A stretch of DNA of 27,500 nucleotides. Source: AWTP1-13 sp036280295. Lineage in GTDB: Bacteria > Pseudomonadota > Alphaproteobacteria > Rhizobiales > Hyphomicrobiaceae. The notes below the pieces were generated by a model. That model was not told the DNA's origin. It made no database searches and was given only the letters and a program-made list of their open reading frames with translations. The position numbers and the translations under genes were made by a program. The stretch spans positions 1-27,500 of the forward strand of contig DASURA010000330.1 of NCBI GenBank assembly GCA_036280295.1, given 5' to 3'. Positions 1 through 8,293 of the stretch are shown piece after piece; positions within the stretch are counted from its first letter, which is position 1, and every line of letters begins with the position of its first letter.

Positions 1-715
1 ATCCGAAGGCGCCAATCAACATGAAGACGAGGTAGATGGCACCGAGCGTCACGAACGTCTCCCAGACGCCGACCGACGTCGGTGTCTTGAAGGTGTTCAC
101 GAGCATGTTGGCGAGCGGTGCGCCGATCATTGCGCCGCCGCCGAAGCCCATGATCGCCATGCCCGTCGCCATGCCGCGCCGGTCAGGAAACCATTTCACC
201 AGCGTCGAGACCGGCGAGATGTAGCCGAGGCCGAGGCCGATGCCGCCGATCACGCCCGAGCCCAGCCACAACAGCCAGAGCTGGTGCGTCATGATGCCGA
301 TCGCCCCAAGCACAAGGCCGCCGGACCAGCACAGCGCGGCGACCACGCCGGCCTTGCGCGGCCCGGCGTGCTCGAGCCAGGCGCCCCACAGGGCGGCGGA
401 GACGCCAAGCAGCACGAAGAACAGCGTGAACATCCAGCCCATGCTGGAGACGCGCCAGTCGCAGGTGGTGGTGAACAGCTCCTGCAGCAGCGTCATGTCT
501 GCGCAGGTCTGCGGCTGCGCAATGCCGATGGCGCGCGAGAGCGGCAGCCAGAACACGGAGAAGCCGTAGGCCATGCCGATGCACAAATGGATGCAAAGCG
601 CCGCGGGCGGCACCAGCCATCGGTTGAAGCCTGGCTGTGCGATGATGCGCTCGCGATCGAGGAGACCCGGACCGGCCTCCCTCGTCGGTGCACCCACTTG
701 ATCAATTGCAGTCAT
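1..715 (-). CDS. MFS transporter, oxalate/formate antiporter (OFA)-like family, N-terminal part
   Basis: The frame is open from an ATG at 715 to the window edge, giving 238 residues of the N-terminal half of a major facilitator protein. The ATG follows a GGAGGAG ribosome site. Hydrophobic helices begin near residue 30 with a Gly/Tyr-rich first helix (GMAYGFSVFWLPLSRAIG). The later segment GLGLGYISPVSTLVKWFPDRRGMATGMAIMGFG, seen in pieces, carries the WFPDRRG loop motif typical of OFA-type carriers, which exchange or import small carboxylates. It should lie in the inner membrane. It is the last gene after the kinase and response regulator on the same strand and has its own sigma-54 promoter. 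The substrate is not visible; a small organic acid is inferred from family and regulation. The C-terminal half lies outside the window. Confidence 0.5.
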   Translation of the reverse strand, partial: MTAIDQVGAPTREAGPGLLDRERIIAQPGFNRWLVPPAALCIHLCIGMAYGFSVFWLPLSRAIGIAQPQTCADMTLLQELFTTTCDWRVSSMGWMFTLFFVLLGVSAALWGAWLEHAGPRKAGVVAALCWSGGLVLGAIGIMTHQLWLLWLGSGVIGGIGLGLGYISPVSTLVKWFPDRRGMATGMAIMGFGGGAMIGAPLANMLVNTFKTPTSVGVWETFVTLGAIYLVFMLIGAFG

Positions 716-864
716 CAACGTCTCCTCCGAAGCGCCGCCCTTCGTGACGGCCCGGTTGGCTTGCTTTACTTGCTGCTTTGGAGATGGAGCACGACGGCAA
801 AGACCGGCACGCGAGCGCTCGCCCCCCTTGGCCGCCGCGCGTCCGCCCCCCAGCCGGATGGGTT

Positions 865-882
865 AAGCAAGCACTGTGCCAA
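865..882 (-). promoter_or_regulatory. Sigma-54 (-24/-12) promoter of the MFS gene
   Basis: On the minus strand the bases read TTGGCACAGTGCTTGCTT, matching TGGCAC-N5-TTGCW at every defined position and with exact spacing. It lies about 150 bp before the MFS start codon and is preceded by two dyads suited to an enhancer-binding activator. The expected transcription start is near 855. Confidence 0.5.
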
Positions 883-935
883 GGTTGAAAATCACTGACT
901 TCAATGGGGTTTGGATCAGGAATGCCTGCTGTCGT

Positions 936-969
936 GGACATTTTGTCCCGAGACTCAGACAAACTGTCC
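936..969 (-). promoter_or_regulatory. Probable enhancer (UAS) for the adjacent sigma-54 response regulator
   Basis: Two inverted repeats are present: GGACA-TTT-TGTCC at 936-948 and AGACA-AAC-TGTCC at 957-969. Their centres are 21 bp apart, two helical turns, so they face the same side. They sit about 87 and 108 bp before the predicted sigma-54 start, the usual distance for an NtrC-family activator. They lie just after the kinase stop codon. Assignment to the neighbouring regulator is inferred from proximity. Confidence 0.5.
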
Positions 970-979
970 TTGGCGGCTC

Positions 980-2998
980 CTAATCCGCTTCTGGCAGCCA
1001 GATGGCGAATGTGGTGCCGCGGCCCGGCTCGCTTTCCACCGTGACGGTGCCGCCCTGGCGGTCGATGAGCGTCCGGCAGATGGATAGGCCGAGGCCGGTG
1101 CCCTGCTCGCGCTTGGTCGTGAAGAAGGGATCGAAGACGCGCGCGAGCACCTCGGTCGGCATGCCGATGCCGGTGTCCATCACCTCGATGCCAATGCCGG
1201 TCGCGCCGGCGGCGAATCTGTCGAAGGTGCGGAGCGTGAGACGTCCACCCTCCGGCATGGCGTGGATGGCATTGACGATCAGGTTGACGATCACCTGCTG
1301 CAGCTCGGTCTTGTTCATGAGAACGAGCCGGGTCGCGGTATCCTCGCGGACCACCTCGATCGCAGCCTTGTTCAGGAGATGCTGAACCAGCGGCACGCAA
1401 TCGGTGATTGCATCCTGGGGGCGGTGCCGCTCGACGTAGCCGGCGTACTCTTCAGGCTTTGCGAATTGCAACAGCTTGGTGACGATCAGGTTGATGCGGT
1501 GGATCTGCTCGTCCAGCAGGCGGAACTCGGTTCCGGCCGAGTCTGCCCTGTCCCCCATCAGGCTGCGTACGATCTCGAGGTTGCCCTGCATGACCGCGAT
1601 CGGGTTGTTGATCTCGTGCGCCACGCTGGCCGTGATCTCGCCGATCGCCGCCAGCTTCTCCGACATGATGAGCTGCTTTGTCGTCGCTTCCAGCTGGCGG
1701 TTGGCGAGCTGCAGCTCGTGCGTTCGCTCCTCGACGCGCGCATTGAGTTCGTCGTTCCACTCCCTGAGCGCGCGGTCGCGCTCCTGCAGCTGGTCGAGCA
1801 GGTTGTCGAGATGCAGTGCCACATGGCCGATCTCGTCGCGGGCCTTATCAAGGCCGGTACGTGCACCGAGGTCGCCGCTCTCCACCCTGGCAATGGTGCC
1901 GGTCATGTGCTCCAGCGGCATGAAGATGCCACGCGCCCAGCGCAGGAAGATCGGCACGCTGGTGGCGGCAATGGCCAGGAAAGCGAGCCCGATCATCCAC
2001 AGCGTCTGGTGCTTCGCCTGCGTGAACGGTTTCTCAAGGAACCCGACATACAGCATACCGACGCGCTTGCCATAGCTGTCCAGGATCGGCTCGTAGGCGG
2101 AGATGTACCAGTCGTTGACGACGAATGCCCTGTCCAGCCACGTTCGTCCATGGTCGAGGACCGCGTTGCGCACGCGGGCCGAGACCCGCGTGCCCAGCGC
2201 CCGGCGGTCCTCGAACAGGCGCACATTGGTGGAGATGCGCACATCATCGAGAAACAGCGTCGCCGTGCCCTGGCTGCCCTCGGGCAGGCTGGCCTCGCGG
2301 TAGACGAGGTCATTGATGGTATCGACGAAGCCCAGGTTCTGGTTGAGCAGGATGCCACCGACCAGGGCGCCCCGCTTGCCGTCCGCGAGCACGACGGGGG
2401 CCGCCGAATGCACCACCATGCCGCGCGTCTCCACGGTCCGGTCGGTCGGCACGGCATTGGTGGTGGGCACCAGATCGAGGCGGGCGCGCTGCGACAGCTC
2501 TGCGGCAAGCTCGTCCAGCTCCCGGTGCGTGAATACGTCGACGGCGGTGGCCGCCTTTTGCCTGAGCGCCGTCTGGATGATCGGCCAGTCGGTGCGCCGT
2601 GCGGCCGACGGATGCAGCCGTGCGGCCGCCGCCACGGCGCCGTCAGGGCCGATCAGATAAAGAAAATCAAGCCGGAGCTCACGGCGACTGGCGACCAGGA
2701 ACGCCTCGAACCCCTCTCCGTCGGCGAGCGCCTCGTGGAACCGGACGGACCTGCCGAGTGCCTCGATGCTCTCCCCGGTATTCTCCAGGATCCGCGCCAG
2801 ATACTGGTGCGCGATGGTGAGGTCGCCGTTCACCTTGGAGATGAGGGCGGCGTCGAACTTTGCGTTCCAGCGAACCATGGTGATCGCCAGCAGCAGCGGC
2901 AGGATGACGAGCGTCGGCAGCAGCGCGATGGCAAGAAGGCGGAAGCGCACCGAGCGAGCACGGGGGCCTGGCCTGGCCGGTGCCGATGTCTCAGGCAT
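980..2998 (-). CDS. Sensor histidine kinase with periplasmic Cache domain and HAMP
   Basis: This 672-residue membrane kinase should sense an extracytoplasmic ligand and phosphorylate the response regulator encoded just before it. Visible in order are a cytoplasmic Arg-rich start, TM1 (about 20-43), a large periplasmic region resembling tandem/single Cache folds (about 45-325), TM2 (about 332-353), HAMP (about 355-405), a coiled coil, and the HisKA H-box VAHEINNP with the phospho-acceptor His461. The ATPase follows with N box (about 572-581), G1 DTGIG and G2 GTGLGL. The ATG at 2998 overlaps the regulator stop by 8 bp; a GTG at 3010 is an alternative start. The architecture resembles DctB-like sensors of small carboxylates. 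The ligand is unknown but is likely the cargo of the downstream MFS carrier. Confidence 0.5.
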   Translation of the reverse strand: MPETSAPARPGPRARSVRFRLLAIALLPTLVILPLLLAITMVRWNAKFDAALISKVNGDLTIAHQYLARILENTGESIEALGRSVRFHEALADGEGFEAFLVASRRELRLDFLYLIGPDGAVAAAARLHPSAARRTDWPIIQTALRQKAATAVDVFTHRELDELAAELSQRARLDLVPTTNAVPTDRTVETRGMVVHSAAPVVLADGKRGALVGGILLNQNLGFVDTINDLVYREASLPEGSQGTATLFLDDVRISTNVRLFEDRRALGTRVSARVRNAVLDHGRTWLDRAFVVNDWYISAYEPILDSYGKRVGMLYVGFLEKPFTQAKHQTLWMIGLAFLAIAATSVPIFLRWARGIFMPLEHMTGTIARVESGDLGARTGLDKARDEIGHVALHLDNLLDQLQERDRALREWNDELNARVEERTHELQLANRQLEATTKQLIMSEKLAAIGEITASVAHEINNPIAVMQGNLEIVRSLMGDRADSAGTEFRLLDEQIHRINLIVTKLLQFAKPEEYAGYVERHRPQDAITDCVPLVQHLLNKAAIEVVREDTATRLVLMNKTELQQVIVNLIVNAIHAMPEGGRLTLRTFDRFAAGATGIGIEVMDTGIGMPTEVLARVFDPFFTTKREQGTGLGLSICRTLIDRQGGTVTVESEPGRGTTFAIWLPEAD

Positions 2999-4379
2999 TC
3001 CAGGCCGCACACTTTCGATCGATGGTCTTGCGCGAGATGCCGAGCCGGCGCGCCGCCTCGTCGCGGTTGCCGCCGGCCTCCTTCAGCACCGACAGGATGT
3101 GGCGCCGCTCGACCAGCTCAAGGCTGCCTTCGGCGCGCGGCTCCACCGTCCGCTCGCCATCGATCTCATCGGGGAACTTGCCGAGAATCAAGGTGCGCTC
3201 GATCATGTTGCGCAGCTCACGCACGTTTCCCGGCCATTCGTACTGGGCGAGCATGTCGCGGACCTCGTCGCCGATCGGCACCGGCGGCATCCCAAGCTGC
3301 TGCGACAGCTTGTGCATGAACAGCGTCGTCAGCTCCTGCACATCGTCACCTCGATCCTTCAGCGGCGGCAGGCGTATCTGCATGACGTTAATACGGAAGT
3401 AGAGGTCGGCGCGGAACCGTCCGTTCTCCACCTCCTTGCCCAGATCGGCGTTGGTCGCAAACAGGAAGCGCAGATCGAGAGGGATCTCGCGCTCCGAGCC
3501 CACTGGCCGCACGCGCCGATGCTCAATCGCGCGCAGCAGCTTGCTCTGCATCGACAGTGGAAGCTCGCCGATCTCATCGAGGAATAGCGTGCCGCCCTGG
3601 GCGTGCAGGAACAGGCCGTCCCGCCGCTCCTGCGCGCCGGTGAACGCACCCTTCAGGTGGCCGAACAGCTCGCTTTCGATCATCTCGGGCGGAATCGCCG
3701 CGCAGTTGACCGGCACGAACGGCTTGTCGGCACGGTCGGAAAGGGAATGGAGCGACCGCGCCGCCACCTCCTTGCCGGTACCCGATTGCCCAGTCAGCAG
3801 TACCGAGGTCGGCAGCGGCGCGACACGGGCGATCGTGTCCCGCACTTGGCGGATAGCGGCAGATTCACCGATCAGCTTATCGCGCAACAGGACATGATCG
3901 GACGTCGACCGCAGCTCATAGTTGAGGACATAATTCTCGTGCTGGAGCCGACCCCTGTCGAGACAGCGTGCCACCGCATTGAGAATCTGGTTGGAGCGGA
4001 ACGGCTTGAGAACGAAATCGACGGCACCGGCACGCAGCGCCTGGATCGCCGTCTCCAGATCGGCATAGGCAGTCATCAGAATGACGTCTGAGAACAGGCC
4101 GACGGCGCGCTGGTCGGCGAGCCAGTCCACCCCATTCTTTCCGGGCATGATGTTGTCGAGGATGAGGACATCGAAATGCTGCCGGTCGAGCTTGCGCGAG
4201 GCCTCGTCCGTATCCGCGGCCGTCTCCAGGCGCTTGCAGCGCGGGCCCAGCGTGCGCGTGAGGAAGTGACGGATGCCTGGCTCGTCGTCCACCACCAGAA
4301 TCGACGCCTGCGCCAGCCATGGTCCGAACTCCGGATCTCCCGGAGGGTACAATAGCTTGCGCGATGATTCCCCTGGCAT
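2991..4379 (-). CDS. Sigma-54-dependent response regulator (NtrC/DctD type)
   Basis: This is a 462-residue enhancer-binding activator. The receiver domain (about 25-140) has the acidic pair Asp31-Asp32, phospho-acceptor Asp75 in LILDNIMPG, Thr103 and Lys125. The AAA+ domain (about 165-400) has Walker A GQSGTGKE, the sigma-54 contact loop GAFTGA (244-249), Walker B LFLDE and arginine-finger region FRADLYFR. A Fis-type helix-turn-helix ends the protein (NRDEAARRLGISRKTIDRK). The ATG at 4379 was chosen because GGAGGAG stands 5 bp before it; an in-frame start at 4403 lacks this. The gene overlaps the kinase gene by 8 bp and forms a two-component operon. Its likely target is the sigma-54 promoter before the MFS gene. 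Confidence 0.5.
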   Translation of the reverse strand: MPGESSRKLLYPPGDPEFGPWLAQASILVVDDEPGIRHFLTRTLGPRCKRLETAADTDEASRKLDRQHFDVLILDNIMPGKNGVDWLADQRAVGLFSDVILMTAYADLETAIQALRAGAVDFVLKPFRSNQILNAVARCLDRGRLQHENYVLNYELRSTSDHVLLRDKLIGESAAIRQVRDTIARVAPLPTSVLLTGQSGTGKEVAARSLHSLSDRADKPFVPVNCAAIPPEMIESELFGHLKGAFTGAQERRDGLFLHAQGGTLFLDEIGELPLSMQSKLLRAIEHRRVRPVGSEREIPLDLRFLFATNADLGKEVENGRFRADLYFRINVMQIRLPPLKDRGDDVQELTTLFMHKLSQQLGMPPVPIGDEVRDMLAQYEWPGNVRELRNMIERTLILGKFPDEIDGERTVEPRAEGSLELVERRHILSVLKEAGGNRDEAARRLGISRKTIDRKCAAWNA

Positions 4380-4670
4380 GGTACTCCTCCGCGCGGCTCC
4401 CAAGCGCGGCGCTCGGCCCGTGTACGACTAGACGATCGCGGCTGCCGCGCCAACCTAGGCGGATGGGGGATGGCCAGCTCCGCCGATCTGCCGCAATGCC
4501 TCCTTGGGTTGCATGACCCATCAATGCCCGCAAGGGGAGGGGGAGACGCAAGGGCCTGCTGCGGGCCTTCGCTGCTCGGCGCCCGACCGGGTCGGGGCGG
4601 CAACGTGGACCGGCCGGCCTTCCGATACGGTCTGAGACAAAGCGCCCTAGACCACGGCGCTTCTGTCATG

Positions 4671-4698
4671 TTGCCATGCCGTCATTAAAATATATACG
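4671..4698 (+). promoter_or_regulatory. Candidate sigma-70 promoter of the cco operon
   Basis: TTGCCA at 4671-4676 and TATACG at 4693-4698 are separated by 16 bp, within an AT-rich island. The predicted start is near 4705. It is a reasonable but unproven housekeeping-type promoter. Confidence 0.5.
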
Positions 4699-4703
4699 CT
4701 GAA

Positions 4704-4724
4704 TGCATCAAATTGGTGGATGCA
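4704..4724. promoter_or_regulatory. Inverted repeat overlapping the predicted cco transcription start
   Basis: TGCATC at 4704-4709 and GATGCA at 4719-4724 form a perfect 6-bp inverted repeat with a 9-bp spacer. GATGCAT-like half-sites resemble those bound by NsrR, but the half-site order is not the canonical one. Its position at the predicted start would suit a repressor. The binding protein is unknown. Confidence 0.5.
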
Positions 4725-4735
4725 AGGGAGCGACC

Positions 4736-4849
4736 ATGCCTGCGCGGACGCCGCGTGCCGGGGGCCAATTCCAGCCGGCCGGACCCCGAATGCGTCGGGA
4801 CCGTCCCGGCATATCCGTCCTCCCCGAGGCGAAGGTGGCTTCACGATGA
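4736..4849 (+). CDS. Possible 37-residue leader peptide coupled to ccoN
   Basis: An ATG 5 bp after AGGGAG opens a 37-codon frame whose TGA (4847-4849) overlaps the ccoN ATG as ATGA. The peptide is rich in Pro, Arg and Gly, with no membrane segment. The good ribosome site and exact coupling suggest that it is translated and may feed ribosomes into ccoN, but the sequence looks low in information and may not be conserved. No function is claimed. Confidence 0.5.
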   Translation: MPARTPRAGGQFQPAGPRMRRDRPGISVLPEAKVASR

Positions 4850-6507
4850 TCGCGCAACTCACCAAGACCGAGCGACAGCTCGCACTTGGCATCAGCGCTC
4901 TTGTGGCCCTCGCCGGATTGGCGATGGCGGTCGCAGGAGGCCAGGATCCGTTTGCCGGGCATGGACTGATCGTGCTGGTCTTCGGCGTCGCGATGGGCAT
5001 CGTTCTCATCTCAGGCTACTACTCGCCGGAGCCGCCGGAGGAGCGGCACGCGCAGTACTACGACGACCCCATCAAGGGCGGAATCGTCCTGGCGATGATC
5101 TGGGCCGTCTTCGCCATGTTCGTCGGCGACTGGGTGGCCTGGCTCCTGGCCTATCCCGAGATGACCTTCGACGCCAGCTGGGCCAGCTTCGGACGGCTGC
5201 GGCCGATCCACACCACCGGCATCATCTTCGGCTTCGGCGGCAATGCGCTGATCGCGACATCCTTCCATGTCATGCAGCGCACGTCACGCACGCGGCTGCC
5301 CGACCAGCTCAGTCCCTGGTTTGTGCTCGTCGGCTACAACCTGTTCTGCCTGCTCGCCGTCACCGGCTACCTGATGGGAATTACACAGTCGAAGGAGTAC
5401 GCCGAGCCGGAATGGTATGCGGACATCTGGCTGGTGATCGTCTGGATCACCTATCTGGTGCTCTATCTGCGGACGCTGGCGCGCAGGCGCGAGCCGCACA
5501 TCTACGTCGCCAACTGGTACTTCATGGCTTTCATCCTGGTGGTGGCGGCGCTCCATATCGTCAACAACCTGGCGCTTCCTATCTCCTTTGCCGGCGCCAA
5601 GAGCTATCCGGTCTTCTCGGGCGTTCAGGATGCCATGACGCAGTGGTGGTACGGGCACAATGCTGTCGCCTTCTTCCTCACCGCCGGCTTTCTGGGAATG
5701 ATGTACTACTACCTCCCGAAGCACGCCGGCCGGCCGATCTTCTCGTACCGCATCTCGATCGTCGGCTTCTGGGGCATCACCTTCTTCTACATGTGGGCCG
5801 GCTCGCACCACCTTCACTACACGGCCTTGCCGCAGTGGGTGCAGACCCTCGGCATGACGTTCTCCCTCATGCTCCTGATCCCCTCCTGGATCGCGGCAGC
5901 GAACGCGCTGCTCACGCTCAACGGCGCGTGGCACAAGGTGCGCGACGACGCGACGCTGCGCTTCATGATGGTCGCCGCCGTCTTCTACGGTCTCTCGACA
6001 TTCGAAGGCTCGTTCCTCGCCATCCGTCCTGTCAACTCCCTCTCGCACTATACGGATTGGACCGTCGCGCACGTCCATGCCGGCACCCTTGGCTGGAACT
6101 CGATGATCACCTTCGGCGCGGTCTACTATCTCGTGCCGCAACTCTGGAAACGCACACAGATGTATTCGTCGCGGCTGGTTGAGCTCCACTTCTGGCTCGC
6201 GATCGCCGGTACGCTCGTCTACGTCCTCGCGATGTGGAACTCGGGCATCATCCAGGGCCTGATGTGGCGCACCTATAACTCGAGCGGCACGCTCGCCTAC
6301 TCCTTCATCGACTCTCTCGTCGCCATGCACCCCTATTACATCGCCCGCGCGGTGGGAGGCCTGCTGTTCCTCCTGGGGGCGGCCATCGGGCTCTACAATG
6401 TCTGGATGACGATCCGCGCCGCACCGGCCGTCGGGCAGGAGGCCGCGATGGAGCAGCCGGCCGTGGCGCCGGCGGTGCCGCTGCGTGCTTTGCCGGCTGG
6501 GGAGTGA
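4846..6507 (+). CDS. ccoN: cbb3-type cytochrome c oxidase catalytic subunit I
   Basis: This 553-residue protein is the heme-copper catalytic subunit that reduces oxygen to water with very high affinity and pumps protons in the cytoplasmic membrane. It has about 12 helices. Visible ligands include His271 of WYGHN and the pair His321-His322 of AGSHHLHY for CuB, and His409/His411 of VAHVHAGTLGW for hemes. The Tyr-rich GMMYYYLPK segment, typical of cbb3, holds the candidate cross-linked Tyr. The ATG at 4846 was chosen over upstream starts because family similarity begins there (MIAQLTKTERQ) and a GAAGGTGG site precedes it. It is the first subunit gene of ccoNOQP, followed after 6 bp by ccoO. Length is normal for the family. 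Confidence 0.5.
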   Translation: MIAQLTKTERQLALGISALVALAGLAMAVAGGQDPFAGHGLIVLVFGVAMGIVLISGYYSPEPPEERHAQYYDDPIKGGIVLAMIWAVFAMFVGDWVAWLLAYPEMTFDASWASFGRLRPIHTTGIIFGFGGNALIATSFHVMQRTSRTRLPDQLSPWFVLVGYNLFCLLAVTGYLMGITQSKEYAEPEWYADIWLVIVWITYLVLYLRTLARRREPHIYVANWYFMAFILVVAALHIVNNLALPISFAGAKSYPVFSGVQDAMTQWWYGHNAVAFFLTAGFLGMMYYYLPKHAGRPIFSYRISIVGFWGITFFYMWAGSHHLHYTALPQWVQTLGMTFSLMLLIPSWIAAANALLTLNGAWHKVRDDATLRFMMVAAVFYGLSTFEGSFLAIRPVNSLSHYTDWTVAHVHAGTLGWNSMITFGAVYYLVPQLWKRTQMYSSRLVELHFWLAIAGTLVYVLAMWNSGIIQGLMWRTYNSSGTLAYSFIDSLVAMHPYYIARAVGGLLFLLGAAIGLYNVWMTIRAAPAVGQEAAMEQPAVAPAVPLRALPAGE

Positions 6508-6513
6508 GTAGCC

Positions 6514-7251
6514 ATGTTCCGGACCCACTACAGACTTGAGCGCTACTCGATCGGACTGGCGCTGGGGATCATCCTCGTGGCCAGCATCGGCGGGCTGGTC
6601 GAGATCGCGCCACTCTTCACGATCGACGAGACCGTGGAGAAGGCGCCCGACATGCGCGTCTACACACCGCTGGAGCTGGCTGGACGCAATATCTACATTC
6701 GCGAAGGCTGCTATGCCTGCCACTCGCAGATGATACGTACGCTGCGCGACGAGGTGGAGCGTTACGGTCCCTACTCGCTGGCCGTCGAGTCGCAGTACGA
6801 TCATCCGATGCTGTGGGGCTCGAAGCGGACTGGCCCGGATCTCGCCCGCGTCGGTGGCAAGTATTCGGACGAATGGCACGTCATGCACCTGCACAATCCG
6901 CGTGACGTTGTTCCGGAGTCCGTCATGCCGGCCTATCGCTTCCTCAAGCAGGCGCCGCTCAACACGAAGGATCTTTCCAGGCATCTCGCCGCACTGAAGG
7001 CGCTCGGCGTGCCGTATTCGGACGAGATGGTCAAGAATGCGGCGAGCGACGCCTACGGCCAGGCGACGCCGGAGAGTGCGCAGGCGCGCGGCGTAAAGGC
7101 ACGCTACGGCAAGGCGACCGGCAATCGGACATTTGACGGCAATCCTGGCGTCGTCAGCGAGATGGATGCGATCGTCGCCTATCTCCAGATCCTCGGGAGA
7201 CTGACGGACGCCGCCTACAAGGGGCAGCAAGCGACGGAGGCAGCACGATGA
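6514..7251 (+). CDS. ccoO: cbb3-type cytochrome c oxidase monoheme subunit II
   Basis: This 245-residue membrane-anchored monoheme cytochrome c passes electrons from CcoP to CcoN. An N-terminal anchor (about 12-35) precedes the heme site CYACH (66-70), within REGCYACHSQMIRTL. A Met in the segment ESVMPAYRF is a likely distal heme ligand. The DNA gives an ATG 6 bp after the ccoN stop. The gene end overlaps ccoQ by 4 bp. The length and motif are fully typical; certainty is high. Confidence 0.5.
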   Translation: MFRTHYRLERYSIGLALGIILVASIGGLVEIAPLFTIDETVEKAPDMRVYTPLELAGRNIYIREGCYACHSQMIRTLRDEVERYGPYSLAVESQYDHPMLWGSKRTGPDLARVGGKYSDEWHVMHLHNPRDVVPESVMPAYRFLKQAPLNTKDLSRHLAALKALGVPYSDEMVKNAASDAYGQATPESAQARGVKARYGKATGNRTFDGNPGVVSEMDAIVAYLQILGRLTDAAYKGQQATEAAR

Positions 7252-7421
7252 CCGCGCCGGGCCATGAAACCCTCGTTGCCTTGGCCAAGTCGTGGGGGCT
7301 CTTCTACCTGATCGCGCTGTCGATCGGTGTGCTTGCCTACACGTTCTGGCCGGGAAGCGGGAAGCGATTTGAGCACGCCGCCAACAGCATCGCGGACGAC
7401 GAGAACGGCCCATGCGTGTAG
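7248..7421 (+). CDS. ccoQ: cbb3 oxidase small subunit
   Basis: This is a 57-residue single-helix membrane peptide (TapGHETLVALAKSWGLFYL start, helix about 12-31 ending LAYTFWPG) in the usual place between ccoO and ccoP. CcoQ stabilises the oxidase complex. The GSGKRF segment after YTFWP is typical of the family. It starts in an ATGA overlap with the ccoO stop and overlaps the ccoP start by 10 bp, so translation of the three genes is likely coupled. Confidence 0.5.
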   Translation: MTAPGHETLVALAKSWGLFYLIALSIGVLAYTFWPGSGKRFEHAANSIADDENGPCV

Positions 7422-8293
7422 ACGAACGCGATCCCTACACCGGTCAGGCCACCACCGGGCACGAATGGAATGACATCAGGGAGCTCAACACGCGGGTGCC
7501 GCGGGCGGTCTGGGTCTTCCTGATCGCGACCGCGCTCTTCTCGCTCGCCTACTGGGTGCTGATGCCCGCATGGCCGGTGGGACGAACCTACACCAGGGGC
7601 CTGCTTGGTGCCGATGTACGCCAGGACGTGGCCGTGGACCTGCGCGACGCGGCCGCCCGGCGATCCGCGTGGACGGCGCGCCTTGAGACGCAGGATTTCG
7701 GCGCGATCCAGGCCGATCGCGAGTTCATGCGGAAGGTCGGCGAGACGGGGCGGACCCTGTTCGGCGATAACTGCGCCGTCTGCCATGGCGCCCGTGCCAC
7801 CGGCGGGCCGGGCTTTCCCAGCCTCATCGACGACGCCTGGATGTGGGGCGGCACTCCGGATGCGGTGCTTGAGACCATTCGCGTCGGCGTCAACTCCGTT
7901 CATTCCGATACGCGCAGCTCCGAAATGCCGGCCTTCGGCCGTGATCGCATCCTGGACCGCCCGGCGATCCTCAATGTTGTCGCCTACGTGCGCTCGCTCT
8001 CCCATCCGGAGATCGCGGGCGGCCCGGACGCACAGAAGGTGGCGGCGGGGCGCGAGGTCTTCGCGGCCAATTGCAACGCCTGCCACGGCGAGGATGCCAG
8101 GGGTAGCAAGGACGCCGGTGCCCCCGATCTCACCGACAATTTCTGGCTCTATGGCGGAGACGAGGAGTCGATCTATCACACCGTCTGGGGCGGCCGGAAA
8201 GGCCATATGCCGAGCTGGGACAAGCGCCTCAGCGAAACCGACCGGAAAATTCTTGCGCTCTATCTTCTCGATCTGAAGCGGAGGCAGCCCTGA
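7412..8293 (+). CDS. ccoP: cbb3-type cytochrome c oxidase diheme subunit III
   Basis: This 293-residue diheme cytochrome c accepts electrons for the oxidase on the periplasmic side. The start MRVDERDPYTGQ...THEWN-like region with DIRELNTRVPR is a CcoP hallmark. One transmembrane anchor covers about 33-52. Two heme sites are clear: CAVCH at 121-125 and CNACH at 221-225. Candidate distal Met residues lie in SSEMPAF and GHMPSW. The gene overlaps ccoQ, and its stop TGA overlaps the CTG that seems to start the next small gene. Confidence 0.5.
   Translation: MRVDERDPYTGQATTGHEWNDIRELNTRVPRAVWVFLIATALFSLAYWVLMPAWPVGRTYTRGLLGADVRQDVAVDLRDAAARRSAWTARLETQDFGAIQADREFMRKVGETGRTLFGDNCAVCHGARATGGPGFPSLIDDAWMWGGTPDAVLETIRVGVNSVHSDTRSSEMPAFGRDRILDRPAILNVVAYVRSLSHPEIAGGPDAQKVAAGREVFAANCNACHGEDARGSKDAGAPDLTDNFWLYGGDEESIYHTVWGGRKGHMPSWDKRLSETDRKILALYLLDLKRRQP

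Larger units (their letters stand above)
4380..4735. other. Divergent intergenic region between the response regulator and the cco operon
   Basis: No convincing gene is seen in these 356 bases. They hold a perfect 7-bp inverted repeat (AAGCGCC at 4640-4646 and GGCGCTT at 4656-4662), an AT-rich tract around 4685-4697 that contrasts with the GC-rich surroundings, a possible promoter and a dyad before ccoN. No clear Fnr-type TTGAT-N4-ATCAA box was found, which is unusual before a cbb3 operon. Confidence 0.5.

Noticed and set aside
1262..3319. 685-codon open frame on plus opposite the histidine kinase
   Set aside because: The antisense strand carries a complete kinase with all motifs; the plus frame has no recognisable domain and is a GC-rich shadow.
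5284..7413. 709-codon open frame on minus opposite ccoN-ccoO-ccoQ
   Set aside because: It is fully antisense to well-recognised oxidase genes and is composed of Arg/His/Asp-rich sequence without domains.
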